Positions 35,098 to 48,688 of a stretch of 64,000 nucleotides of DNA are shown here, one piece after another. Numbering within the stretch: the stretch's first letter is position 1; every line of letters starts with the position of its first letter. The DNA is from Fasciola hepatica (lineage: Eukaryota; Platyhelminthes; Trematoda; Plagiorchiida; Fasciolidae). The notes beneath the pieces are model-generated. The model ran no database searches and was not told the DNA's origin. It was given only the letters and a program-made list of their open reading frames with translations. The position numbers and the translations under genes were made by a program. Location: NCBI GenBank assembly GCA_948099385.1, contig CANUEZ040000193.1, positions 3,918,501 through 3,982,500 of the forward strand. The letters are read 5' to 3'.

Positions 35098-36355
35098 TAA
35101 AACGTCAGTCATTTTGAACAATGACCGTTGATCCAGTTTACGAGTGACTGCAGATGAGTGCTTGGTTACCAAAAAAGGGTCACCACTTCTGTGATCTCAT
35201 GAACTATTGACCATTGATTATTCACTCAGGTCTGGTAGGCTCTGGCTAATCAACATATCACTTCAAAACAACGTTTTCCCTGCGTCTGTCTCAATTAACT
35301 GAGGATTGCTGTTTCATGTTAAGCACTGGACTCTGATTGCCCACCAAATCAGACAGAAACTCCTGTCAACGATCCATTATTACGAGACAAGCAGATCGTC
35401 ACGGTTTCCTACGTTGAAGCTGTTTGAGTGCCATTAGTGGGTCGCGCTTCAGTATCGACAATGATTCAAAGTTGTAGAAGTACTCCTGGTAATTCAAAGC
35501 ATGCCGAACAAATTCCCTTGCAAGTAGGTGGGAAATGTCCTGTGATGAAAACCGCAAACCGTCGGCATTCAGCAATGCGTCCGGCGAAATATCAAACATC
35601 TGTTTGGTGTCGAAAGAGACAATCCGAGATGTTTGAAAAAAGCACCTAAATTGGAGTTCGACCAATCCACTTTGATGATGTGTATCGCAGTTCAGTTGGT
35701 GGCTCAGACCATGGAACACGGCACTGATTGTTAGACGATTTAAATGTGCAAGCAGGAATCTGTTTGAGTCACAGTATTGTTATTCTTCAAATGAGACCGA
35801 ATTTCTCGTGGACACGGTACAGCTCAATTTAGGAGGAGACACCATGTCATAGGCCTCTAGATCTGCGTTTCTGTAGGCAAAATACCGAAACGCTTATAAA
35901 TGTGTAGGTACCTGTAAATCTCGATCTTGCCATGTTTATTATGTTCTTTCAGTATGGCACATCCTAAACGAGACGCAGTTCAAACGGTAATGTCGAACAT
36001 GCACATTTTTAGATAAGAAAACACGTTCTTTTTTCTGACTTAGGACATTTCCGGAACTTGTTTATCCGGAGATCCGAATGCAATCCGTGGCCAGTTGTGA
36101 GTTCATTCCATAATGTTTCAATGGATTGTAAATTTGTCGGGCTTATTTTTATCTATTTCTCTAACCAAGAGTCCACCGCCTACTCTTGCTTGCTAGAGCC
36201 CTCTTAGATAGTTTTGACACTGAATCGGAGTACTACATGGACTGATTATTCCACCTTTGATGTTGCGTACGCTTCTGCGAATCATCTTAGACATATTTGT
36301 TGTTACACTGAATCCACAAGGCGGGTCAGATAATATTTAATAAGAATGCTCTAAC
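35098..36355. other. Spacer, no gene recognised
   Basis: Contains a 106-codon minus-strand frame (35399-35719) and an overlapping plus-strand frame (35428-35649). Neither resembles a family I know, and the lengths are within chance. Confidence 0.45.
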
Positions 36356-36419
36356 CCAAGGGTTCCCTTGGTCGTGTTTACTCTTTCCACGGTAACTTGC
36401 GAACCCGGACTTTTCCGGG
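36356..36419. other. Two adjacent hairpins
   Basis: 36356-36371 is CCAAGGG, two-base spacer, CCCTTGG. 36404-36419 is CCCGGA, four-base loop, TCCGGG. They lie 32 bases apart. No associated gene is visible. Confidence 0.55.
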
Positions 36420-36796
36420 GAAAATCACTCTACAATGTTACCCCAAGTAGACAGCTCCCTGTGATCATCTCTTTCGTTGAATGTAATGCCTCTCATTGAA
36501 AAAGAATTTACCGATGCCAAATAGTATCTATGAAGTGGAGGACACACTGCAATCACCTATGGATTATGAACGATGTATGAAATCTTTAGAGTAAAATCAA
36601 CCCTCGGTTTGTTCTTCTTGCGATTCGTACTGGAGAGCATTTAAGGTTGTGTGATCATTGGTGATATTAAAATGGCCTAATAACGGCACTGCATAAAATG
36701 CTTTTGACAAAAACACTTCAGTAACTTCAGGTTCATCAACGTTATTGCGGCTGTTGGTGTGGATGGCAAAAAAATGACCGTCATCCAATCTCCGGT

Positions 36797-36806
36797 GGGG
36801 GGGGGG
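36797..36806 (+). repeat. Poly-G run
   Basis: Ten consecutive G, flanked by GGT on the left and CGGGTGG on the right. It may form a G-rich structure and is prone to sequencing slippage. Confidence 0.9.
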
Positions 36807-39800
36807 CGGGTGGTATCCACGTAAGTCGTAATGGTACAATATTCACTGAACTGAGAAAATAAATGTTTTCATCTTGGACGCTCGAGAAGTAATCTACGAA
36901 TACTACTGCCGCGACAGTTAATGTTTTATATATACCGACTCGAGTCGGATTTCTTTACTGTAGAGGTATACGTTCATTTATTAATATCGCCGTGCACTGA
37001 TTTCTCAAACATGAAAAGTCTTATCAATGCTGATAGAATAAATGAAATTATCCTACCCAAGTTCGTTTTTTTGAAAGGATATCTATGGGTTTTATGCAGC
37101 CTGTGGTCTCTGAGGGTTCCACGGACAAAATGACGTACCCCATGCGTAATGGAACACATAGTTTTGTGAAAAAGAATCAGCCAATATGGTAATAAAGGAT
37201 ACATAAATAAAATTTCCAACATGAACAATGAAGCGTGTATGCAAAACATTCAGCTGGTCTTCCTATGGTTGATCTCACAGACTGGAACGGAAAAAAAAAG
37301 TTCTTCATGATGAATATTGTGACGGAAATGTTGCCATGTGATCCCGAATAAAGATTGAAAATATCAAATTCGTCCCAACAGCACAATTCCTCTGTGAAGC
37401 TGAAACTGCTCAAGTGCGTTTAACATACCTAATTCGTATACTGGTTGATAGACGAGTTTCACTGCATGGCCAAATATTAATAATTTGTTGACTCGCATGT
37501 GCTTTTGCTACATTGGAACTGATACCAATAAATTACGGCGTAGTTCCATTAGATGATCTCTCGATATTATGGTTCCACTTATCAGAAAAAATGAAATCAA
37601 TATCAACGCACTATTGTGTGATTGGTGAGTGGTTAGTGATAAAAATGCTTCCTAACTCTTCGGGAATACATGGGCTAAGAATCAGTGTGGTACGTCTGGC
37701 TATCCTTTTCTTTTCGCTCCGAATGAGTAAAATACATGCGGAGAAAGAGGTTTCAATCGATGCAATGTAAAATGTTTGATGAATAAAGTCACGATACCAC
37801 ATTTTGTGTATCCTTCTGCGAAAACGTTTGGTGGGAAATTCGTGGTGAATGAACAAGCTTCTTTCGTATTATCCACGTAGAATTCGTGGTATAGCAAGCT
37901 ACGATGCACAATAAATCAACAGAATTTACTTGAACAATGGCTTTGTTCTGGTTTTAATAGGAAGAACGGTTACAGAGAGCAAAATATAACCAAAGGGTAT
38001 ACTTCTGTCCGAAATCCTAATACTCGTTACAGAAAAAATCAAACTAAACCGAGTTGCCTAATCTTTCGACCGATCAATATTCAGCATTTTGCGCTCAATA
38101 AAGGAGCCCTCTTCGCAATCGAGCGGAAAACTCAATTTCGATAGAGGATCTTTTGGTGTGAATCTAATCTCCATGGGGTTAAGTGCAGTTTATAGCTCAG
38201 GAGGCCATTCTACATGGTACTAAAAAGCTTCTTCAATGTGCAGCGAAATGGTTGAATACAGAAACATTAAACTGGTATCAAGCGACTGTTGCTCACTGGA
38301 GGGTTTGTCGAAGACATGCCAACTCCCATAACAACACACATTAGAATTTCCCAAAAAATGTGTGTGGTTCACATTCACATGTTTTTAGCTGGACGGAAAT
38401 GGTATTGACGATTACTATGAATTTATTGTCTTACGTTCATCAATAAAAACAATGTCTCTGCAATTGTTGGTTATAAAGTGGTCGTTGCTGAGAGCATATC
38501 ACGACCATGTAAGTGAGAATTAGTTGAATAAGTTTAAAAATATTCAAAAAATACTCGGTTCACTGTGAATCCCAAAGGCCTTCTTAGTGATTATAGTTTT
38601 AAACCTTGTAGCGCTAATATTCCCAATATCACTAGTATTATCGGTTGTAGTGTGTCACTAGAAGTGTGAGTATGGTATAAGCTTTTGCAAAAATGATAAC
38701 AGTCTGGAGCAATGCTCTTTGTGGTCTTTTACTCCTATTTGATAGAAAGCTATTGACGGATCTACGGAAATCCGTGTTATCTCGGTTTTTACGACAATAG
38801 AGATGACTAGCTTCATTGATACAACTGACGGATTTTCATCGTTCTGTGTTATATCATAGTTGGTATTATTATGTCGGTAATCAAAGCCCTCTTTATGATG
38901 ATACAAAACAGAAATCCTCTTCATTCATAACGATGCTTTATTCAAGTGGAAGCCACAGCTATACCTGGAACTGTCCACGGGATAAAATGCAAAATTCGAA
39001 CAGGGTATTTTTTGGGCTGTCGAATACAGATATGCAAATTGTACACAATTTTCCAAGTGGAAAGTAAATGAAGCGGGCTTTTGAAATGGAGTTGGTTTAG
39101 AAAAATATGGAATAATTGAAGTAAAATGATTATTTTACCAACATTGCGCGTTGTTTGTTGATCGGTTGTTTTAGGATTCCAGAGAAAAGTCAAGTGAACA
39201 GAAATAGAATATGCAAAAAAGGCCAACACTTCGCAAGGTTATCATTACCAAATTTGAGAACACGGTACGAATTTTGCCTAGATAATAAAATATTATAACC
39301 GAGAAAGTTCAAACCAATAGCGATAGTGATCAGATGAGGAAACCATCCAAAACTAGGGAAGGCATCGTTCAACCAGTAACTCTAATTTCAATGGTTTCTG
39401 TATTATATCAAAGAACTTTTCCTTAGGAAGATATATTCACCTCCTGACAATTTTAATCCATGGAAGGAAGAAAAATCTTTGTCTAGTAACCCATACGGTG
39501 TTTGTGCATAATTCTAACTAGAATGCGAAAAACAGAGACAAAAGTTATTATTTTCTTTGCCAGTGAGGATATGTCTGTTTATTCAGTCTACATTTTTTTG
39601 GATCCATCTTGTTTTGACATTGAACAACATGATCTTGATTGCTATACAAAAAGTATCACAAACATGAGCAAACCTATTAGGGTTTCCCAACCTATTTGCC
39701 TGGTGCCAGAAAAAAGCTGCACCAGAGAGAGATTTCCGTTTCAACAGAAAGATATTCATGGAAAAATTGATAGGACTCAAATCAATTTTCAACTGGAGAG

Positions 39801-41370
39801 ACCTATCAAACTCTGCCTATTAACGAAGCATAGGAATGCCATAACACCCTTAGGAACTATAGCATAGTTACCAACATACCTGTTTGCCTCACTATGCAGC
39901 AATCAATGTTCGTGAAAGACTCTCGACCGACACCTTTCGGTAGGGCACAAAAGGAGTCACCATTCTGTGAAAACAAAATCAACGAAGCAAAATTTTGCAA
40001 TGTGCAAGGGCGATCACCATTAGTACAAGAATAAACGAGCTCTCAAATGATTTTGTATACAGTTGCCTTATTGTGGGAAAACCCAAGAAGACTTCAAAAT
40101 CGCAAATTATGCTGACAATCACTGGTTCTAATTAGGAAGATATTGGTGTGTTCCACTCTTTTATGACAGTAAAAACTATTCACTGATGAGTGCTGCAAAG
40201 AATTCACAGTCCTATTTATTTTAGGGCATCAACGTATACTGATTCATAAACACAGAAATGAACTCATGTGTCATCGAAAGATTTATTTGAAATACGGATA
40301 TTTAAACTACTTCAATTTTTCCGCCTTGATTGGGTGATGTTTTTTAGGCTTTTAAATGTATGCTTCTGTGGGAAATGCGACAGATTCGTTCGGTGCTTGA
40401 AGATAAAAATCTGGAAGTCCGTCAGAACCAAAAAAATCGAACTCAATGAACAAAGGGTTCAAAAATAGCAATCTTCAGTTTAGAACTCAATAAAAATTCC
40501 AACGAAGGGCAGTCGCTGCACGACAGTGCTCGCAATGTACTAAAATGTATCCTTGAGTTAGGAGGCAAAACAGCACTCATCGAAGATTTCGGACAGTCGG
40601 CACATTTGTTTAGATATTTCGAGCATCATCTCAACAGGTAGAAGTAAATGACGCTCAATAATGATATTGGGAAGAAGCTAGTCTTTACCGACGAATAAAG
40701 ACAAACTTGATTGAACCTTGCTTTGGAGTTCCACGGTGAGAATGTATCAGCCTGATACACAGAAAAAGAAAGTCACGAAGATTCTTCCTTAATCACTCGA
40801 CACAGAGAAACTTATACCGTCAATAATGGGGTATGTGTTCCCCATTAGACCTATTGCATGCAATGTTACCAATCACTGAGCAATGAAAGCTGCCACTAGT
40901 TAACCGTCAATAGTGTCACAACTGTGCCTTAATCAGGGTTCGCTATTTCGGATACATACAAATCCAGTTTGACTAAGATTAAGCCTGAAGACTCGACAGC
41001 AACTACCAACAAAGGAATTCAATCTCATGATGGTTACTAATATAGTCTTAGTTGGATTATCATGGAGAACTGGAGTTGAACAGGAGTTGCGTTGACCTGG
41101 GGTTATACCTGGTAATATTCAAGCCATAGTTTGTTGGGCTTTTCTGGGAGAAAAAGTGCCAATGATTTTAAAGTAGCGATCATTCTAACTTCTTCTTACG
41201 GCCGAATGGCAATCGTTTTCCTTAGACTTTTAGTTTGGTTTCTGCAAAAACCGTTGTGACAAGAATGTATTCGAAGTTGTCAGTAGTGCACGAAAATCAG
41301 ATGTGATGGTACTTTCTTCAGCGGCTTTCATAAACATTTCGTGCAAGGAAACATCTGTTTCTCATCGAAG
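36807..41370. other. Spacer, no gene recognised
   Basis: The longest frame is 39502-39867 (plus, 121 codons), with no recognisable domain, signal peptide or partner exon. Chance is a sufficient explanation at this base composition. Confidence 0.5.
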
Positions 41371-41674
41371 CTACCAATTCAAATGGTATACTTCCAATTG
41401 TCTCCAACTATTTCCATAAAATACATAATCAATACAGTTGTCACAAAAACACCCTATGATTTGAAAATAAAATGAAAGGCTTAATGAAACATCATTTCGA
41501 AAAAATATGATATGCCATTCTGTATGAAACTTAGATGAACTGACTTTTCCTTGTCTCAGCTGAAACATCGGGCCTTTACCACATTTATTTTTGCAATTTG
41601 TCGACATTGCGCGATGGGTGGCTTTATCAGTGGGAAAACTGACAAGGTTTCTTGAACAGCTTCCGAAAAATTGC

Positions 41675-41795
41675 AACAACGTTTGTTCCGATTTGCACTG
41701 TACAGATAGGTTTCGGCTGGTCCACGAAGCAATGCATCCGTTTCTGTTTGCAACCGCTGTCCAAAAGCAACAGTGTGGGACGAAGCAGATGAACG
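41675..41795 (-). repeat. Dispersed repeat member 2, inverted
   Basis: The minus strand reads AACGGATGCATTGCTTCGTG and CAGTGCAAATCGGAACAAAC, matching 20630-20740 with several substitutions. Two overlapping minus-strand frames cover it (41556-41822 and 41371-41865). Only the first gives the TDALL...SANR pattern shared with the other member. The 164-codon frame in the other register is therefore probably fortuitous. Confidence 0.6.
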
Positions 41796-41865
41796 ATAAG
41801 AGGAGTAAAGTAATGAAATCATGACGGCAGCTCCAGTGCATTATAAACGACAGAATCGCAGCCAT

Positions 41866-44800
41866 AACTGAACGGACTGGAGTAAAAGGCGGAAACGAAA
41901 CAGATGAAGTATCATCAGTTTTCAGACTAATTGACGATTGGATAAACCGTGCAATAGTCTAATTGATTTTCAACCAATCAAACTGTTGAAAAATTAGACT
42001 CGTGTCACACTTCCGCACGGTATTCTGTTCTAGCGAATGATTCCAATAGTTTGCATATTCAAAGTTCCAATGATTTGACAATAAATTGGCTTGTTGATCT
42101 TAGTGAATGTGATAACGAGACACTAAAACTTCACATGTGTAGTCCTAAGGGATGATTGACTATTCTCAATGGCTCCTGAATAGTATTGATAATCACTGTC
42201 CGACTGAATGGTGTTCACACACATCTGATCGCCTCGCATCGCGTTTTGGTTGGAATTGCTCTATCACAAGCTGATGTCAAATCTTTGGTCTGCATGTGCA
42301 AATCAGTTCACTTTTCTAGCTATACGGCAAGAATGGATGAGAACCAAAGAACAATTGGTGCTCAGATAGCTGATTATTTCAAGCACTTATCTCATTTACC
42401 CAACACATGCTTTATTCGATAGCGCTTCTTCAAAACAGTCAGAAGACTTTTGCAACGTCTCAAGTGCGAGTATAGTTAATATTAATCAACGACAGGCTCC
42501 TTTTTACCAATAATGCATCTTGAATTCTTTAAACTGAATTGATTTTAGGGCTTCGTTTAGGTGGTATATATTTTATTGTGATTTTTCGGCACTGATTATA
42601 AGGAACACCCGAAGTTTCTGAGAAGATTGGAACCTGTTTCTATTCAAAACATATCTTCACAAAATGACGCACAAAGAGAGGCGCTCCTAATCCTCTCTGG
42701 AATGCTATGGACATATAGAATACCTCTAACATATCGGATGCAAATGCAGTGAAATGTCTTCGTATATCGAAGACACTCGTATACTGCCGCGTAATGGTTC
42801 AGTCAGCGCGTTGTGATAAGATAGCACATAACAAGCTGCTACGATGAATATTGTGGAAATCTATAACTACTTTCAAAGGGTTAGTGATATTGGGTCCCAA
42901 TCTGATCAGGACTAATTGACAAAGACTGACTGAAAAACAAAAGCACATTATTTGAAAATCCAGTGTGAAGTATGGAAATAATAAATTATTATAACCATTA
43001 ATATCAAAAAAATGAGTTCGTCCGCTGCAGTAATTTCACCTTTTCGCCCAACACTCCCCAGAAATAAGGTGGATTCATAAACTCAGCACCTCAACTGAGT
43101 AGTGATTTGATGGGGTTAATTTTATTTCCATTATCCGGGCTGTGTTTTGCACATATCGAAGATCGGTTCATCACGACGGAAGAAGGAACCAGTTCTCACA
43201 GTCATGAAATATAAACTTGTATTTTGAGGTTTAGTTTCGTGCAGCCAATTATTTGTCTATGTCTTTCGGAAAAAGAATTAAAAGCCATGAGAATTAAACG
43301 AGAACATATTCCGCACAGCAAAATAAATGTAAGTTCAATGTTTATTTTCCACGAATTATAAGACAATCCTAATTTATGATACTTTTCAAATTACTAGGGT
43401 GGTGACTCACTTCGGCAAATCTGTAATCTGTTTTGTCACGCATATGCCTTTGAAAACTACGTTTTATTTCACTTCTTTTTTCTGTCAATTATTTCCCAAC
43501 TGCGGCTTCCTGTTCACACTACCAGTAAATGGTAGGGAAACGGGAATACATCACGATTTCGGTTTGTAAATGCAGGTGATTATTTGATGACTGAAATCTC
43601 CTTATATCGCCCCAGTAATGATTGTCTGAGACTTCTTTGTCACTTTCAACAATTTGATACATGAGATCGAGTGCTTCTGGTACGTCATGGAATGATGGAA
43701 TTTGAATGACTCAATAAATGCTCATGATATTGCTCTGTTTTTCATCCTACTGCACAAGGCAGCTCTGCGAGCAGAAGTGATTCTGGTGGTCCTATAGGCC
43801 GTCCCTTCTGAGTTGTTCAGATATCTCCAGTTTTCAATAAACTCAACGAATTATTCTACTCACGTAATTTATTTATCAAGCTCATCAGAATTTGTTGTGC
43901 GACTCATAAGGAAAGTGACGTTATGTCCTGTGCGTTTCGTAGTAATCGGCTGATCAGTCTAACTCCAACATCGATTTAGATCATCACACGCCATACTATG
44001 TATGTAAACACTATTTCCCACAAGAAATTTGATTCCATGCGAAGCGGCATGATTCAAATGAAAGAAAAACTAATGAACAATAAAGGGTTTTTCCGTGTCT
44101 TCATGAGAGTGAGGGCATAGTCCTGAAGTGTCTGCAACAAGTTTGCCAACGGCGGTTGTTGGCTTCTTGAAATTGCGGTCAACACCTTCTTTACCAGCAA
44201 GCATGAATGTTTAGTAAACATATAATCCTATCTCAGCTGGCCACATATTGCAACTTCAGTCGGAGTAAAAATGTAGAACCTACTGCATACGTGTTGAAAG
44301 AAATGTGAAAAGGCAATCCTTCATGGACTGATGTAGGTGGGTGGCATGCTATTTTGGGTGGCTCCCCATCGATTTGCGTGTCCATGTAACTAAGTGTTCA
44401 ATAATGAACACCGCCTCTGCACATTACACCAGACCTCCAGAATAAAGCCTGAGCATATACGTACGGATGATGTTAAAGAGTGCTAATAGGTAACTATCTG
44501 GTTCATATTACTGTAGTCATGATACCCCATGCCATATTATGATCAGTTTGTGGTTGGTTTCGCCCCTGTACCCGTACACTCGGCCGTCCATCATCTACCC
44601 AGTTCACATTCTGTACTGTATTTATCAGCCAATCAAATGAAGTCAGCTCCGTTGAAAACTAAGGAAAATCGACCGGTTTTGTTTGCTTGGCGGGTGCTCG
44701 AGCTGGCTTTCAACGTGCGTTCGTTCTAAATACATACATATTCTTCCATACATACGTGACCTATTTCTTCTCACCGACACAATGTGTAACCCTCAACATA

Positions 44801-46156
44801 TCTACTGATTCAAACGTTGGACCATTCATGAAAAGAAACAAACAATTCTCTTTTTGCAACGGGACTGCTAGGTACCACAATTTCACCGGAATAACAATAC
44901 AGGACGTGTGATATGCGGTAACGATGCTAGTAACCAATTGGCGGATGGGAATCCGTTTGAAATTAATAGCATGAAGCTGATAAGCTTGTTGTTCCACACA
45001 TTGAAGGCTATTTTGAGTTGCTCAAATCGGAGAAGGTGGATGAATCCAGCCATTTACAACCTCAGGATCGGAATCAAACTCTCTCCATGATCGAAATAAA
45101 TCTAATCAGTGTTGTTAAACAAAGGAGTATGTCAAACTACGCTTTCTTAGTTTTTATATGTATACATGTACAATTTCGACGGAAATTGATATCATTCCAC
45201 AATCACATACATAAATCAACTAGTCAGCACGAATTGGAACAGTCCACAACAAGCTAGTTGGGAATGGCATGTTGTCTCCTGCAAAACTCTGGCAATTTCA
45301 ATTGTTACTGTTTTCCGTTTTCCAGACAATGAATAGACTCACTGATTCCCCAGTGTTTATCAACTCGCATATGACTGATTGGATATTGTTTGGACGGTAC
45401 TCTTGATTTGACTGCGAATACTTGACCGTCGGAGTCCGAAGTTCAAAAGAAGCTCTCAGATACAAGTGAAAACGACTGTCCGGAAAATTCCAAAATATTT
45501 GCAATTTAATGAGGCTCTTTTACGTAACAAACTTTGAAATTGTGAGGTGACCCTTGTTTTTAGTGGACACTCTTATAAACTTAAACTCAAGGAAGGCTGG
45601 ATCCACTAAACTGCAAATTCCCGATTCGTAACACTCAAGAGCACTCTCTGTAGAGGTTATTTTGCGTAACCGGAAGGTCCACCATTCCAACACCAATCAA
45701 GCAGCTAACTATTTCGATGCGACCAATGCAAGTTTACCATTTTCAAGTAGAAAAAAAATGGAACTCCATTGTTATTCAACGCGTGCTTTAGTTGACAATA
45801 AATATTCTCACTGAGAAAATATCCCAGTAGCTGGTCCCTATAATAGCTAGCTTAGTGCTCACTGGTGTGATATGAGTATATTAGATTCAGCAAATATGTT
45901 TGGTTAATAACTAATAATTTTGGGGATACGATAGATAAAGGTTTGAGCTGATCATGAAATTGTTCTTGGTGCCGCATCAACTGACAACTCATCCCTGAAG
46001 AACTATATGTTTAGCACTCTCAGTGATGAACAAACCCCATTGGATCAACTCAGATGCGAATCGAGTCAGATTTCTGGAGTTCCGGAATATGCCAAAGAAA
46101 ATAGATGGGGCTATGAAAGCACTGGTGAACCACTGTTCATCCGCAATTCCAGATTT
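41866..46156. other. Spacer up to the start of copy B
   Basis: Non-coding. An imperfect palindrome lies at 42755-42775 (arms TGTCTTCG and CGAAGACA around TATAT). The 62-codon frame 46007-46195 straddles the left end of the alignable part of copy B and has no recognised similarity. Confidence 0.5.
42755..42775. other. Imperfect palindrome related to the TTCGTATACGAA pair
   Basis: Arms TGTCTTCG and CGAAGACA enclose TATAT. TTCG, then an alternating T/A centre, then CGAA resembles the two perfect palindromes. Confidence 0.7.
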
Positions 46157-46280
46157 TGTTCAGTGAAACCAAAACAAGGAACTCCAAGCCGCTAAACAAA
46201 GTCCTTGGAAAGCATTCCTTGTTGTTTGAAGAGCATCTATTTTGCATCCCGAAGTAAAAGGGTTTTCTTCTGATAGTTCT

Positions 46281-47881
46281 GAATTTATAAAATAAGGCAC
46301 GACTGCGCGTCGGCAGAACGGAGAGACAATTGTGAAACCGGATGCTTGAACATATTCCGGTTTGGCTACTGGGAGCAGTAACAGGACAGACGAAATGGGT
46401 GATATCATCGAGCGAAAGATGAACATTCAAGCCATCCATCACATACCAGCCGTGATGGACAAAGTACCATGTCAGACTGAGTTTCCTTTTAACTTCATTT
46501 GAGTCATACACAGTCAAATACAAATGAGATATGCGTAAACACTAGAAATTCGACATCACGACCCTCAACTGTACGAACAGCCAGGAACTACATTTACGTA
46601 AGCCTTGTCACGGTAACGTGTTTCTACTTGCTAACACTTTTTATTACATCGAGACTATTCTGTTGTCCACCTTTAAGTAACCACTAAGACTGCCGATTTT
46701 GCTATCGGAGATGCAGCAAAATGCTTCAAAACACATCGTAAAACATAAAGCTACTCAATCTGTGTCGAACTTGGAGCCAGGGAATTGTGAAGTTGGTCCT
46801 ATTTGGGGTTGAATCTGGTACCACCTGTGTTCAACGAAGGTTCTTATCATGAAAGCTTCAACATTTACATTCCTTTCATCTCCTGTTTGACTTTTTTAGT
46901 TCACTTATACGGAGGCCATCGTGATTCGGTTGAAACCTAACCATTACGTCAGCCAAGCTTTCAGCAACCAGTGCTGTTCATCAAAGTGAGGCATTACATA
47001 AGTGTTTGACAGAACTCCATCTCGTTTGTTAATTCATCTTCCTAAGTAGGTATTGCTTCTACGCAAGTTAGGATATCAGGTGACTCGTCAGCTAAATTGG
47101 CTACTAAGATCAGTGTCACGTGTAGTGCCTACGTATGCTTTAGGTTACCTTCGCTTTCCGCACTCATTTAATTGCCGAAATGTGTTTGTCGTGTTGCATG
47201 CTGTCCGTTTGCATGTGTGAACTAAATAGGACGGTGAATTGGGAAACCAAAACAAGTTTGGTCAACCAGCGACTAAAACCCACTATTTTGGCTACTGACA
47301 TTCGTTAATATAGTAAAGTGGTAATAGAGATCTTTCAGGTTAGGCTTGAAAAATTTAAATTTTACCCCGAAAGAATGATATATGTCCCCGCAAGCATATC
47401 CCAATTCTATTTTTGATAATAAGTAGTGTACTTCGAGGTCAATTTTCTGAGAAACAAGGTACGTGCCGTTAGAGTTTTTCCTCCACCCATGATTGTTACT
47501 AGAATTTGGGCTTCTGACTGTTGTCTAGTTGGTAAAACCAAGAATTCGGAGTGTGTTCAGTGATTCTCGAAGTACAGAGCGAATTATCTGTGCACAGCAA
47601 GTAGGCTTATTCAAAGTCCGAACGAGTTCTGACCGGAGATTCAAGGTGGGTCACGTGAAAGTTGAATAATCCTAAGATGGTTCATACCAGAAAACACAAC
47701 TGCGACTGCACACAGACATTTTGTACACTACGCAATAAGTAGGAAATAGAAATCGAGACACAGATTTCGTTAATACTTGTAAAGTTGGAACGAATTCATA
47801 TCACAGTAGTATTTTGTTTTTGACCACAATATGTCTGAATACTGGATTTCACGTGGAAGAAGGACACTCTGCAATAACAAA
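46281..47881. other. Unrecognised non-coding stretch, copy B
   Basis: Counterpart of 1029-2629, differing by about one percent over most of its length. The 46137-46523 minus-strand frame exists only because of the 900-base difference at 46280/46281. Confidence 0.5.
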
Positions 47882-48688
47882 TTAACTGTTGGTCATTCGC
47901 TCAATTCGAAATACATTGTAATATTTTGAAGTATTCGAGTGAACGACAGGCTTCTCTCTCACCATTATTTCTGAAGTTTTACTTAAGGTGTCTACGAATC
48001 GCTCAGCGTGTCGTTTGTATAAGCAAGAAATTAGGAGCATTACAAGTGTTGTTTACCCCTGCTCTCAGAACTCTACAAACTCCATTGAAGTGAGTTGCTG
48101 AAATAAAAAGAAAGCCGTAACAACAATGTTGAAAACGTGAAACGGCTTAACCTTCAAAAGGAAGCTTATTATGCGAGTCCAATCCTCTGTGGCTGTCAGT
48201 CGCCAATAGCTCTTTGAAGGAGTCTTCCGATTCTATTATCAGGTAGTCATCCGTAAAGTCTAGTCTACAAAACACACCCTCAATTTAGTTTGGCAAAAAA
48301 GGTCCTCAGGTCGTTAGCGGGCACTGATGCGTCTTGAGTTCGTTATTCAAATCCGTTGTCGAATCTCCACAAATGCGTACAGCACCAAGAACTTTCTGAT
48401 GGGTACTGTACAGCAGTCCGAGGAAGAATATGTGACTTTGTATGTTACTCTCAACTGTTCCAAGCGGTCAAACTCGGAGTCGATTTGTGCAGTGGTCGGA
48501 ATTGGAACGGGTCTATTTGGGATGAAAAATAAATGTGTTCCCTGAAATATTGTATAAAAATACCTTCGCCATGATTCACAGGCTCCAACCACGTGGGGAA
48601 ATGTCTTCATATTTTGCGTTAAATGCTCCGAACATGTATTTATGCGATTTAAAGTCCATAAATGCAATATCAACTGCTCAGCTAACAT
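47882..48688 (-). pseudogene. Ty3/gypsy reverse transcriptase relic 1, copy B
   Basis: Counterpart of 2630-3436. The 113-codon frame 48347-48688 translates identically to that of copy A; the R/K difference seen on the plus strand is silent here. The same frameshift before the CGDS segment is present and the tract is nearly identical, so the inactivating changes predate duplication or were spread by conversion. Confidence 0.85.

Noticed and set aside
35399..35719. 106-codon minus-strand frame with a protein-like composition
   Set aside because: I could not match it to any retroelement or host family, and an overlapping plus-strand frame is equally long for chance.
39502..39867. 121-codon plus-strand frame in the spacer
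   Set aside because: Chance length, no domain, no supporting exon or splice context.
41371..41865. 164-codon minus-strand frame, the longest in the spacer
   Set aside because: About one frame this long is expected by chance. The related repeat at 20.6 kb does not keep this register open.
46007..46195. Plus-strand frame crossing into copy B
   Set aside because: It straddles the block edge, is short, and matches nothing known to me.
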